Assembly (NCBI GenBank): GCA_003166955.1
Contig: PMUI01000035.1
Span: forward strand, 1 to 40,000
DNA length: 40,000 nt
Direction: 5' to 3'
Origin: Acidobacterium sp.
GTDB taxonomy: Bacteria; Acidobacteriota; Terriglobia; Terriglobales; Acidobacteriaceae
Shown here: in pieces, positions 25,134-34,054 of the stretch
Layout: each line of letters begins with the position of its first letter
Numbering within the stretch: the first letter of the stretch is position 1
Notes under the pieces: generated by a model
Told to the model about the DNA's origin: nothing
The model's database searches: none
What the model saw: only the letters and a program-made list of their open reading frames with translations
Translations under genes and position numbers: made by a program

Positions 25134-25199
25134 TTCCGCACTGCCGTAGGCCCGCAATTGCACTTGTACAGGTAACAGAGAGGACCCTTCTAGGGATAA

Positions 25200-27989
25200 C
25201 TAAAACCCGTACTTCTCTTTCCTCATCTCAAAAGCCTCGCTGCCACCGTCAAGCAGGTCTATTATCGCGTTCTTGATAGCACGATTCTCTATAGCATCTT
25301 GCTCGGCAATACCAGCGTAGTCATGGGTTGCAGTGAGGTAGATGACTTGATCGGCGTCGCCGTTGACGACAATATTCGCATCGTGAGTCGCAAGAATGAC
25401 TTGCCTGCGGCCTTTCAGGCGGCGTAAAGCCGGAAGGACTGTATCTCGAAGGTAGCTCTTATCCAGTTCGTCCTCTGGCTGGTCGATGACAAGGGGGCAA
25501 TTGTTTTCGCTCGACAAGAGCAAAGTGAGCAGTAGGCTGACTTGAGCTCCGCCCGATAGTTCCTCCATCCGCTTGTAAGCTGGAGGGTTGTCCGCAACCC
25601 TCATTTGCAACTCGTAATAATCCTCATTTCGGAGCGAATAAAGCTCCACTTTGCGTTTGGCGGTCATGCACTCGCGAAATGTGGCGGAGACTTGCGCACT
25701 CATGCCCAAACACTCAAGGTGGTTAACTTTGAGCAATCTAAGCATTGTCGCGGGCGATGCTAGGGATCGCAAAGCTCCTAGGTCATTCCACCACCGTGTT
25801 ATGCCCTTCTCTTTGAGGTCGAGCAGCCAGCGTTCTAAATTGTCTCGGATTCCGTCCTTAATCTGTGAGAGGCGAATAGCGCCACCGAACCTCGAATCCA
25901 TCGCCAGACCCAGCTTTGCCATCTCCGTGCGATGCTGTTCGACGAGTTGGTCCCTGTTCTTACGAAGTCGGCGAAATTCACGCAACATTCCCCTCAAAGA
26001 GGCTCGATGGACTTTATGTACGGAGGTTGCGGCTTCGAACGCTGAGGCTAGTCTGGTGAGATCGTCGAAGCGGTTCAAATCCTCCGCACTCCCGCCTGCC
26101 TTCACCAGTGCTTCCTGAACGTCCTGCTTCGTCTTTTCCTCGCGAATCTCGGCAGAAACCTCAGCCCGACCAAATTCACGATCCATGCGCACAACGAGCA
26201 TACGAGCGAGTCGCATGGTGGCACGGAAGCGACGAAAAGCAGCGAGAACGCTGGGGCTGCAAGCAATTTCCGCAATGTCGGCGTTCGCCGGCTTAGGCCG
26301 CGGAAAGGATCGGGCTTGAGCCGCGACGTCCGATATCGATTGCAGAAGGGACGCCAAATGACCCCTTGCCGTCCCGATCATACCCGTGTCTTTTTGAGCC
26401 AAGGTCAGCTCGGAGGCGCCGATTTGCTCAAACGTATCGAGCGTTTGCTTTGCGGTCGCGGCTGTCGCTAGTGCCTGTTCAGCCTCAGCCAATTCTCCCC
26501 TCGTCGCCTCAATGCGCAACGCGACAGCCGTCAATTTATCGTCCAGGTCCGCTAACCTCGATTCGCTACTTAGTAGGACCTCAGTGCTGAGGGGTGCCAG
26601 ATGGTAGAGGATCTTGCGCAAGCCCTTCTGATCTCGGACGGCTTGCTGTAATTCTCGCTGAGTGAAGAACTCGGCTGGCCATCGAGTTGACAGCGGTTCC
26701 GACGTGCTGATGGGACCGCGAACAACCGGCAGAATCGACGGGTTCCCAGACTGGAATCTATGCGTTGCCCTCGCTGAGACATCATTCCTCACCTGCTCGT
26801 CCTGGGGCATCGGTCGCCCGAAGTACTGTCGAAGACCGTCAAGCACTGTTGATTTGCCCGACATTCGCCCTCCAATAACGACTGTTAGGTCGGGATTGAA
26901 GAGGAAGGTTTGAGAACGCGGGGTATTGGTCTTCGAATCAGTTCCCGCAAAAAAAGAGGTTCCACCGGAAATGGACACGCTCTTCAGCCAAGGGCGATCC
27001 GCCGCCACGGGATCTGGCAAATCGCTTAACACGAAGTTATCGTTCGAATCCCTTCTGTAGGCGAGCCGAAGCCGAGAATCTTTCGCCAGCATTGCCTGCC
27101 GGAGAGCCTCAATTGTCGGCCTCGCCAGCTTAAGCAAGACGAATCGACTACCGAGCTGACGATCAGCTACGGACGAGGAGGCGGAGAAAGAGTATGCGTC
27201 GCTGGAGTGGACGAACGTGTGGTGGTATTTCTCCATCGCTGGTTGCATCCACGGCCTCCCCTTAAGCTCGTCCTCGGGGAGGCTGTTGTCGCCAAGTTCC
27301 AACGCAGCAATCCACTCGTGCGGGAAATTCTCGAGCATCTGGCTCTTTAGAGCGAAGAGGCCCTTCCCATTGTCGAATGCATGGGGAGCAATACACATCC
27401 AATCCCACCTATTCTTCTCCTCTTTCTGCAAGCGAACCAGCGACTCAAACACAACCTTGGCGCCACATGGGGACATCCGGAGATTAGCTCCGTCCCAAGG
27501 ATTGGTCCCTGCCATGACGCACTGAAAGGCTCGTAGGTAAGTGTCCCGGCCAATACTCGGATCGAAGAGAAAAAGCAGGTGGACCCCGCGCGAACCATCC
27601 GCCAAACTCGGCTCGAAACCCGGAAAAACGGCATAGATTTTCTCAATGAACGGCACGCCATCATCGTCAATTCCGTTCAGCCACTCCTCCACAATCCGCC
27701 ATGTGGTGCTTGTATTGTCGCCGGCACCGGCACGAGGACTGTGCGGCGTTAATCCCAGAACCTCGATTCCGTGTGCGACCGCAGCCTGAAGCAGCTTGCG
27801 AGCGTACGAGAGCTGTACATTCGGGTCATCCGCGTTGCCGCAGAGCCCAACGGGCCATTTGAGATTTGGAGAAAAATGATCATCAAGAGTATGGACATGT
27901 AAGTCACATCTGAACCATCTTGCCCCTGGTACTTCCGTATGCCACCGTTTGCCCTGCGCAGCCAGCGCGGGCGCCGCCCGGGAACCCAT
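25200..27989 (-). CDS. PHP-domain / SMC-like ABC ATPase fusion (TrlF-like)
   Basis: About 929 residues from the ATG at 27989, which has GGAGG six bases before it. The N-terminus (about 25-300) is a PHP-type phosphoesterase: metal-binding DLHVHT, LTPHSP, IAPHAF and FVHSSDAYSF supply His/Asp ligands. From about 370 comes an ABC ATPase with Walker A GGRMSGKST, a long helical region (about 440-780) with coiled-coil character (ESRLADLDDKLTAVALRIEA), then signature ELSGGAQVSLLLTLLL, Walker B CPLVIDQPEDELDKSY and switch ILATHDANIVV. Databases hold such fusions as TrlF-type ATPases; PHP-SMC-like proteins are suspected of nucleic-acid cleavage, often in defence. It stands alone, with no partner gene, and its base composition looks lower in GC than its neighbours. 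Confidence 0.85.
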   Translation of the reverse strand: MGSRAAPALAAQGKRWHTEVPGARWFRCDLHVHTLDDHFSPNLKWPVGLCGNADDPNVQLSYARKLLQAAVAHGIEVLGLTPHSPRAGAGDNTSTTWRIVEEWLNGIDDDGVPFIEKIYAVFPGFEPSLADGSRGVHLLFLFDPSIGRDTYLRAFQCVMAGTNPWDGANLRMSPCGAKVVFESLVRLQKEEKNRWDWMCIAPHAFDNGKGLFALKSQMLENFPHEWIAALELGDNSLPEDELKGRPWMQPAMEKYHHTFVHSSDAYSFSASSSVADRQLGSRFVLLKLARPTIEALRQAMLAKDSRLRLAYRRDSNDNFVLSDLPDPVAADRPWLKSVSISGGTSFFAGTDSKTNTPRSQTFLFNPDLTVVIGGRMSGKSTVLDGLRQYFGRPMPQDEQVRNDVSARATHRFQSGNPSILPVVRGPISTSEPLSTRWPAEFFTQRELQQAVRDQKGLRKILYHLAPLSTEVLLSSESRLADLDDKLTAVALRIEATRGELAEAEQALATAATAKQTLDTFEQIGASELTLAQKDTGMIGTARGHLASLLQSISDVAAQARSFPRPKPANADIAEIACSPSVLAAFRRFRATMRLARMLVVRMDREFGRAEVSAEIREEKTKQDVQEALVKAGGSAEDLNRFDDLTRLASAFEAATSVHKVHRASLRGMLREFRRLRKNRDQLVEQHRTEMAKLGLAMDSRFGGAIRLSQIKDGIRDNLERWLLDLKEKGITRWWNDLGALRSLASPATMLRLLKVNHLECLGMSAQVSATFRECMTAKRKVELYSLRNEDYYELQMRVADNPPAYKRMEELSGGAQVSLLLTLLLSSENNCPLVIDQPEDELDKSYLRDTVLPALRRLKGRRQVILATHDANIVVNGDADQVIYLTATHDYAGIAEQDAIENRAIKNAIIDLLDGGSEAFEMRKEKYGF

Positions 27990-29030
27990 ATTCAACCTCC
28001 AGCGGAGATACTGTTTGTTACTCTACCGCCGATAGTTGCGGGCACAAGAGCAGATCGGCCTGATAAGTTGGCCTCTCGTAAGATAAGGGGCGCGCGAGCC
28101 CAAGCTAGCCGCTCGCCCACGGTTCCCCAAAAACCCGAAATCCCCAAAAACTGTCAAGCCCCAGCCCCAAAAAACCGAAGTAATGACCCCTCATTCCAAA
28201 TAACTTCCACGCCAAAATATTTGGCAGTTTTATTCTCTCCACCTGATATCCTGAATATATAGATAGAAAAAAGAAAAAGGCCGCCCGAGCGCGGCCTTTT
28301 CCCTTTAGAACAGGCTCTTTCCCGAACGCCAAACACCAAACGCCCGCCCGAGCAATGGAATGAATGAGAGGAGACCGAAGCCATGCAAAATCAAACGAAT
28401 GGAGCCTCGAAACCCAGAAATGGCAGCTAAATCCAGCCAGCTCAGCCACTTGAGATCTAAACCGCCTGCAATGAATCGATTGCACTCGGCCATGAACCAT
28501 CAACCCAAGCAGAATGAAACACTTAGCCTAAAATGGCCAAGGGGGTGGCCAGGCAGGCGGGCTCTAAGCGAGCAGGGGGGTCCCCTAGTGCTCTCTGTGT
28601 CCTCTGTGGTGGAGTGCTCAGCAAGGAGAAACTCCTCTCAAATCAAATACAAGCCCGCAAATCCAGCCGAATCAAATACATCGGCTCAACTCATATTGTC
28701 GAGTTTGTCAACAGAGCGCAAAGTCCAGAAATTTCAAATACATGCAAAAAACAGGCCCTGTCAGAAAAACACAGTTTCTTGAACCCAGTGCCTCAACAAA
28801 AGTGCAAATCGGTCAGGTCGAGCGGAGAGGGTCCGAGTTCCGTCACGACCGCCCCTTGACATTTTTCACCCAACCCCGCCATCATGTTTCACCCAGCTTC
28901 CCGCCGTCTTTGAAGCTGTCCTTCCGAGGGGCATCCGTTACCTTTGCGCATCGGCGCCGGCCGAGCCGCGCAACTACCGGCAAGCCGCTGTGTTCTTGCC
29001 GTGAACCTGACCCACCCAGGAGGCTTCCTC
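27990..29030. other. About 1 kb without a recognised gene
   Basis: The long minus-strand frame at 28105-28503 is rich in Phe, Trp and Arg and has no family feature, so I do not call it. The stretch is unusually AT-rich for the window (for example 28195-28275 and 28625-28790) and includes an orphan terminator-like hairpin at 28275. It contains fragments that look like general intergenic repeats, such as CTCTGTGTCCTCTGTGGTG near 28591. It may hold a non-coding RNA, but I see no known family. Confidence 0.5.
28275..28304 (+). terminator. Terminator-like hairpin without an obvious gene
   Basis: A 10-bp perfect stem AAAAGGCCGC (28275-28284) / GCGGCCTTTT (28291-28300), six-base loop, preceded by an A-rich tract and followed by CCCTTT. 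No plus-strand gene ends before it, and the minus-strand reading meets the A-rich tract as T-rich sequence, so it could end a minus-strand transcript entering from upstream. Confidence 0.55.
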
Positions 29031-29816
29031 ATGAAGGGCAAAGCTGTATCTCTGCTCACGCTTCTGCTCGCCGCGCCGCTCTCGAGCTACGCTGCGGAAC
29101 AACTCATTCCAGCCGGTTCTCTCATTTCCTGCACGCTGTCGGAACCCAAACTCTCCTCCAAAAATACCGCCATCGGCGATCCGGTCCTCTGCCAGGTCGG
29201 CCACTCCGAACGCTACGGCCGCTCGGTGCTGCCTTTTGACAGCTACCTCGTCGGCCGCTTCGAGGACTACAAAGACCCAGGCCACTTCGTCGGCAAGGGC
29301 TGGATGGAACTCCGCTTCGACCGCATGGTTATTGAGCCGGACACCGTCATCCCCATCGACGCCAAAGTCGTCGACGTCCCCGGTTATAACGTCGACCGCT
29401 ACGGACGCATCCTCGGCAAAGGCCACGCCGTCAAGGACACCGTCACCTGGCTGATCCCCATCCTCTGGCCCATCGACCTCATCAACCTTCCCCGCCGCGG
29501 TCCCCGCCCCACGCTGAAAGAAGAAACTCGCCTGACCCTCAAGGTGATGGACGACCTCGGCGTCCCAGCCGCCAACCCGCAGCCGTACCAGCAGGATCCC
29601 TCCGGCCTCTACCGCCGTCCGAGCGCGTACGAGCAGCCGGCCCCTCCTCCGCCCGAACCGCAGCCGATCGCGACCTACGTTCCTGAAATGGCCCCACCAC
29701 CGCCGCCGGTGCGGACCTACGTCTACGTAACGCCGCCCCCGGTCATCGCGATGGTGCCCCGGACGGTCATCGTCTACCGCAACGGCTACGCCTATCGCGT
29801 CGCCGTTCCCTACTAG
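29031..29816 (+). CDS. Secreted protein with proline-rich C-terminus, unknown function
   Basis: A 261-residue protein starting at the ATG at 29031, with AGGAGG seven bases upstream and a signal peptide (LLTLLLAAPLSSYA). The folded part (about 24-180) has IPAGSLISCTLSEPKLSSK, GDPVLCQVGHSE and a pair of Cys that may bridge; residues 175-245 are rich in Pro, Gln and Glu (PAPPPPEPQPIATYVPEM). The C-terminus VIVYRNGYAYRVAVPY is hydrophobic and aromatic. The IPAGS start of the mature region recalls secreted or TrbI-like stress proteins of Acidobacteriota, but I do not recognise the function. No operon partner on this strand. Confidence 0.75.
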   Translation: MKGKAVSLLTLLLAAPLSSYAAEQLIPAGSLISCTLSEPKLSSKNTAIGDPVLCQVGHSERYGRSVLPFDSYLVGRFEDYKDPGHFVGKGWMELRFDRMVIEPDTVIPIDAKVVDVPGYNVDRYGRILGKGHAVKDTVTWLIPILWPIDLINLPRRGPRPTLKEETRLTLKVMDDLGVPAANPQPYQQDPSGLYRRPSAYEQPAPPPPEPQPIATYVPEMAPPPPPVRTYVYVTPPPVIAMVPRTVIVYRNGYAYRVAVPY

Positions 29817-30245
29817 GCAAGAGGTGCCCCGGCGACTTGCTGATGAACCAGGGCGAAGGGGGCGACTCGCTCGATCTCCTGCTCGAGGGAACGCTGCTGC
29901 TCTTGTCCACTTCGGGAGGTCCGGAGTCAGCCAGCCTGTCCGGCATTGAAGGCGTCGATTCGCGGCGCGCATCGCCGGTATCGATTCCTGGGTCCGGCTG
30001 ATGCCGAAGAGCACATTACTGCGAGCCTTCTGCGCTATTGCCAGGGTCCCGAGCACCGACGGGTCCCTGGGGTTTTTGGATTGAAGCGCCTTCGCAATGC
30101 CGATCGCCTTATCGAGACTCAGGAGAGCGCGACTCCCGACACGATCCGTCGTCCGGTTTCGATCCGGGCGGGTCCAATAAGGAGCAATTCCGCCAGCACA
30201 AATCCTCCAGGTGGGAAAAAGTCATCCAATCTCCGAGGGCTCCGA
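29817..30245 (+). other. Intergenic region before the PAP2 gene
   Basis: 429 bp. The PAP2 frame is open back to 29946, but that part is rich in Arg, Ser and Pro with no leader features. No terminator follows 29816 that I could find. Confidence 0.4.
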
Positions 30246-31079
30246 TTGATTTCGTCTTTTCGGCTTGTCTCCTGCAACTTCCGCCCTGGCTTCACTCGAC
30301 TCGTGATCCTGACGGGTCTGGTTCTGGGCACTGGCGCCGTCGCGCGAGCGCAGGACGTCGATGAGCCCGTCCCCGCCGCCGCGCTGCCCGACGCGCCTGC
30401 TCCCCGGAACGATGCGGACGTGGTCACTCTGCGAAGCGCCCCGGTACACCTCCTGCAGGACCAGGCCGTGATCTGGACCAGCCCGGCGCGGATCCGAACC
30501 CACGATCTGATATGGCTGGTTCCGCTGGCCGGGGCCGAAGCGGCGGCGATCGCAACGGATCGCCACACGATGAAATCCGTGGTCTCCCACGACGCAGGCT
30601 TCAATCAGGCCAACGTCACCGCCTCGAATGTCGTGATCGGCGGCTACATTGCCGTTCCGGTTGCGCTCTTCGGATTCGGCCAGTGGAAGCAGAACGATCA
30701 CGCGCGCGAGGCCGGCATTCTGGGGGGTGAGGCGCTGATCGACGGGGTTGTCGTGGAGCAGGGGATGAAGCTGATCTTCTGGCGGGAGAGGCCGAGCGCC
30801 GACGGCACGCGCGGCCGGTTTTTCCAGGGGAACGCCGGCGTCGATACTTCCTTCCCTTCGTCGCACAGCGTGCTGGCGTGGGCGGCGGCGGCGGAGCTGG
30901 CCGGGGAGTATCCGTCGCGGTGGGTGCAGGCAAGCCTGTACACAGTGGCAACGGGAGTCAGCCTGACTCGGGTAATGGGGCAGCAGCATTTTCCCGGCGA
31001 TGTTCTTGCCGGGAGCGCCGCGGGATGGCTGGTGGGGCACTACGTGTTCCGGGCGCACCATCGGCATCGGGTGCGCTGA
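30246..31079 (+). CDS. PAP2-family (phosphatidic acid phosphatase type 2) protein
   Basis: About 277 residues from a TTG at 30246, which has GAGGG six bases before; GTG at 30303 is a possible alternative. A leader (FTRLVILTGLVLGTGAVARAQ) is followed by a low-complexity Ala/Pro stretch, then hydrophobic segments. The three PAP2 motifs are present: KLIFWRERPSADG (K-x6-RP), SFPSSHSVLAWAAA (PSGH-like, here PSSH) and LTRVMGQQHFPGDVLAG (SR-x5-H-x3-D, here TR). Enzymes of this kind dephosphorylate lipid or isoprenoid phosphates such as undecaprenyl pyrophosphate at the periplasmic face. The second-motif PSSH instead of PSGH is common. It ends convergent with the EmrA-like gene, 61 bp apart. Confidence 0.85.
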   Translation: MISSFRLVSCNFRPGFTRLVILTGLVLGTGAVARAQDVDEPVPAAALPDAPAPRNDADVVTLRSAPVHLLQDQAVIWTSPARIRTHDLIWLVPLAGAEAAAIATDRHTMKSVVSHDAGFNQANVTASNVVIGGYIAVPVALFGFGQWKQNDHAREAGILGGEALIDGVVVEQGMKLIFWRERPSADGTRGRFFQGNAGVDTSFPSSHSVLAWAAAAELAGEYPSRWVQASLYTVATGVSLTRVMGQQHFPGDVLAGSAAGWLVGHYVFRAHHRHRVR

Positions 31080-31140
31080 TTTTCGCGGAATCGAAGACCG
31101 TTCCGAACCGGACGACAGATGTTCCCGCGACCTGGATTTT

Positions 31141-32364
31141 TTACTTCACTCGCACCTTAGGCTCGACGGACATGCCTGGACGGAGCATGTGGTCGTTATT
31201 CTGATCGGGCTTGGTCAGGTCGATGCGGACCGGGATGCGCTGCACGACCTTGACGTAGTTGCCGGTGGCGTTCTCGGGCGGGAAGAGGCTGAGCATCGAT
31301 CCGGTGGCGCCGCCGATCTGCGTGACTTCGCCGTCATAGTCGCGGCCGAAAGCGTCCACATGCACGGTGACGGGCTGCTTGAGCTGCATGTGGCGGAGCT
31401 GGGTCTCCTTGAAGTTGGCGGTGATCCAGACATCGTCGAGGGAGACCAGGGTCATGAGCGCCTGACCAATGGCGACGTTCTGGCCGACTTCAACGCTTTT
31501 GGTGGTGACGATGCCGGAGACGGGGGCACGGAGCTCGGTGTAATCGAGATTCAGCTTCGCCTGCGCCAGCGCGGCGCGGGCCTGCTCGACCTCGCCGGCG
31601 GCCTGATCGGCTTTGGCCTTCTGGATGGCAACCTGCTGCGGAGCGGTCTGGGCGTATTTCTGCGAGGACTGCGCCTGCAGCACCCGATCGTGGGCAATAC
31701 GCACGGCATCCTGCGCGGCAACCAGGTTGGCTTCCGCTTCGGCGACGCCGGCTTCATTCGCAGCGGCTGCCGCCACGGCGGCGTCGTACTGCTGTTTGGA
31801 GATGATGTCTTTCTGGACGAGGGGGGTATAGCGCTCGAGATCGAGCTTCGACTTGGTGGAGTTAGCCTGCGCCTGAGTAACGCGCGCCTGCGCGGCCTGG
31901 AGCTGTTTCTCTGACTGGGCAACCGTGGCCGTAGCGCTGGCGACGTCGGCATTGGCGTTGTTGAGATTGGTTCCGGCATTGATATTGATGACCGGGACGT
32001 TGACGCGCGTAGCCTCGTAGTTGGCTACTGCAGCCTCAAGGTTCGCCGCTGCCTGGGCCTCTGCCGTCTCGTAATCCCTGGGATCGATTTTGATCAGCAG
32101 CGCGCCCGCATCGACATGCTTGTTCTGGTCCACATCGACCTCGGCGACGTGGCCATTGATGCGCGAGCTGATCTGGACAAGGTGGCCATCGACGGATGCG
32201 TCGTCGGTGTCTTCGTAATAGGTGGAGTGCCACCAGAAGAGAAGAGCGCCGACCAGCAACACCGCGACGAGTCCGATGATGATGAAACGGCGGCGCGAGC
32301 GGGGGCCTGGAATCTCCGGCCGCTCCTCGGTTGGTCTGGACTGCTCGGAATTTTGCTCCGCCAC
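31141..32364 (-). CDS. HlyD/EmrA-type membrane fusion protein of an efflux system
   Basis: A 407-residue adaptor: cytoplasmic start, one membrane helix (FIIIGLVAVLLVGALLFWW, about 27-45), biotinyl-lipoyl half DGHLVQISSRINGHVAEVDV, a long coiled-coil hairpin (about 100-250, rich in Ala, Gln and Glu), second lipoyl half LDYTELRAPVSGIVTTKSVE, and a beta-barrel domain (WITANFKETQLRHMQLKQPV). This is the periplasmic part of a tripartite pump. The GTG start at 32364 follows the TolC stop directly, with GGAGG upstream, so translation is coupled. The inner-membrane transporter (EmrB-like) is not in this operon and must be encoded elsewhere or be a nearby unlinked gene. Confidence 0.92.
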   Translation of the reverse strand: MAEQNSEQSRPTEERPEIPGPRSRRRFIIIGLVAVLLVGALLFWWHSTYYEDTDDASVDGHLVQISSRINGHVAEVDVDQNKHVDAGALLIKIDPRDYETAEAQAAANLEAAVANYEATRVNVPVININAGTNLNNANADVASATATVAQSEKQLQAAQARVTQAQANSTKSKLDLERYTPLVQKDIISKQQYDAAVAAAAANEAGVAEAEANLVAAQDAVRIAHDRVLQAQSSQKYAQTAPQQVAIQKAKADQAAGEVEQARAALAQAKLNLDYTELRAPVSGIVTTKSVEVGQNVAIGQALMTLVSLDDVWITANFKETQLRHMQLKQPVTVHVDAFGRDYDGEVTQIGGATGSMLSLFPPENATGNYVKVVQRIPVRIDLTKPDQNNDHMLRPGMSVEPKVRVK

Positions 32365-33840
32365 TTACTTTCCTCCCACGTAATCCTTGTAATTGCTCTG
32401 CGCCACACCAAGGGCCCGGGCCAGCGATAATTTTGCGACGTTGTGCCGGTAGAGGCTGGCGACGTACTGCTGACTCGCCTGGGCAAAGGCCTGCTGCGCC
32501 TGGGAGACAGCCAGATTATCTGAAACCCCGGCTTTGTAACGCTGCTGCGACTCGCTGAGCGCCTCGCTGGCGAGGTCGACGTTGCTTTTGGCTACTTCGA
32601 CGAGCTTCTCGGCGGCCTGAATGTCAAGGATGCTGTCGCGCACGTCGGCGCCGATCTGGCCACGGATGTCGCTCAGGCGGGCGCGCGCCTGCTCGAGCGA
32701 CGACTGCGCCTGCTTCGCGTCGCCGCGCAGCTTTGCTTCCTCGAAGATGGGGACGTCGAGAGAGCCGACCGCGTCTCCGGTGCCGTGCGAGTGGTTGACG
32801 TTGATGCCGATGTCGCCGTAGTCGCCGGTGAAGGTGATGGTGGGGAGGCGCTCGTCGGTGGCCGCTTTGCGGGCGCTGTCGGCGGCAGCAACCTGCTCTT
32901 CGAGAGCCTTCAGGTCGGAGCGGGTGGCGAGGGCTTGCTGCACCGCTTTGTCGGGATCGAGATGGTCGAAGAGCGCGTAGGGGGCGGTGTCGGTGAGCTC
33001 GAACTGCTGCTCGAGAGGCAGGCCGATGGCGCGCGCCAGGGCGATTTTGTCCTTCTGCCAGGAATTTTGGGCGGCGATGAGGGTCTGCTGCTGGGTCTGA
33101 TAGTCGACGCGTGCGCGCAGCTCGTCGAGCAGCGGCGCAGTGCCTGCCTGGTGATTGCCGACAGCCTGATCGAGGGAGACTTTGGAGGTGTCAACCTGGG
33201 CCTGGGCTGATTCGACCAGGGCCGCGTCGGCGATGACCGTGAGATAAGCGTTGCCGACGGTGAGCACGACGAGGTCGCGGGCATCCTGGGCGGACAGACT
33301 TGCGGCTTTGAAGTTGTGCCGCTGGGCGAGGTAATTTTCGAGCGACGAGAGATTCACGAGCGACCAGCTGAGCGATCCTCGAATATCGGTGTATCCGTAG
33401 GGACCGATGATCGCAGGGAAGCCCGGAATACGAAGGCCCTGGGCCTGGAGGTCGGTCTCCATGACGGCTTCCTTGATGGAGCCGCTGGCGGTGGGCAGCA
33501 GCGACTGAAGCTGCTCGAGGCGGGCGCCGCGGGCCGACTGCGTGTTTTGCGTGGTGAGAATGAGTCCGAGATTGAAGCGCAGGCCGCGGTGGATGGCGTC
33601 GTCGAGGGAGAGAGGGAGAACGCCAGGGGTGAGCTTGCCGTCGGTTACGCTGCTTTGGTAGGTGGAGCTGTCGACGGCTGGCTGGGGGATGAGGATGGGT
33701 CCTGCGGGCACCGAGACGGAGCCAGATCCGGGCGTACCCTGGGCGATGGCCGGCGAGGCGAGCAGCGACAAAAAGGCGGCCGCAGCGGCGATCCGCTGCA
33801 GGCACAGGAATCCTGGATTGGTAGCTACGCCCTCCGGCAA
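32365..33840 (-). CDS. TolC-family outer-membrane efflux protein
   Basis: About 491 residues. The frame is open to 33885, but a TTG at 33840 preceded by GAGAGG gives a good signal peptide (AAAAAFLSLLASPAIAQ). The protein shows the TolC two-repeat pattern: LSLDDAIHRGLRFNLGLILT, LEQLQSLLPTASGSIKEAV, a first helical run around DARDLVVLTVGNAYLTVIAD, then the second repeat from LDPDKAVQQALATRSDLKAL and ERLPTITFTGDYGDIGINV, with VGSLDVPIFEEAKLRGD near the barrel. The C-terminus is helical. With the HlyD protein it forms the outer-membrane and periplasmic part of an efflux or secretion path. It is first in the operon. Confidence 0.9.
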   Translation of the reverse strand: MPEGVATNPGFLCLQRIAAAAAFLSLLASPAIAQGTPGSGSVSVPAGPILIPQPAVDSSTYQSSVTDGKLTPGVLPLSLDDAIHRGLRFNLGLILTTQNTQSARGARLEQLQSLLPTASGSIKEAVMETDLQAQGLRIPGFPAIIGPYGYTDIRGSLSWSLVNLSSLENYLAQRHNFKAASLSAQDARDLVVLTVGNAYLTVIADAALVESAQAQVDTSKVSLDQAVGNHQAGTAPLLDELRARVDYQTQQQTLIAAQNSWQKDKIALARAIGLPLEQQFELTDTAPYALFDHLDPDKAVQQALATRSDLKALEEQVAAADSARKAATDERLPTITFTGDYGDIGINVNHSHGTGDAVGSLDVPIFEEAKLRGDAKQAQSSLEQARARLSDIRGQIGADVRDSILDIQAAEKLVEVAKSNVDLASEALSESQQRYKAGVSDNLAVSQAQQAFAQASQQYVASLYRHNVAKLSLARALGVAQSNYKDYVGGK

Positions 33841-34054
33841 AGAACAGCCTCTCTGTGAAACAGCCAGGACCAGGTCCCGGGTCAAGGTATGTGCTTTGGA
33901 TGCGATACGTTGAGCAAAAAACTCAGAAGAATCTCTGCGATAAGAGTAGTCGAAGCGCGGGGGTCGCGTCTCGCGGAATCAGCGCAAAAGTAGACGCAAG
34001 TGACTCCCATCCTCGGGGGCGGTCCGACCGTCGGCCGGGGTCGGGTCGGGGCGG

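Larger units (their letters stand above)
24786..25199. other. Intergenic stretch of repeats and hairpins
   Basis: 414 bp between the GIY-YIG gene and the convergent ATPase gene. It contains repeat copy 3 and four successive hairpins (listed separately), and no ORF with protein-like sequence. Confidence 0.6.

Noticed and set aside
28105-28503. 132-residue minus-strand frame
   Set aside because: Phe/Trp-rich run generated by an AT-rich tract and crosses the terminator hairpin at 28275; no ribosome site.
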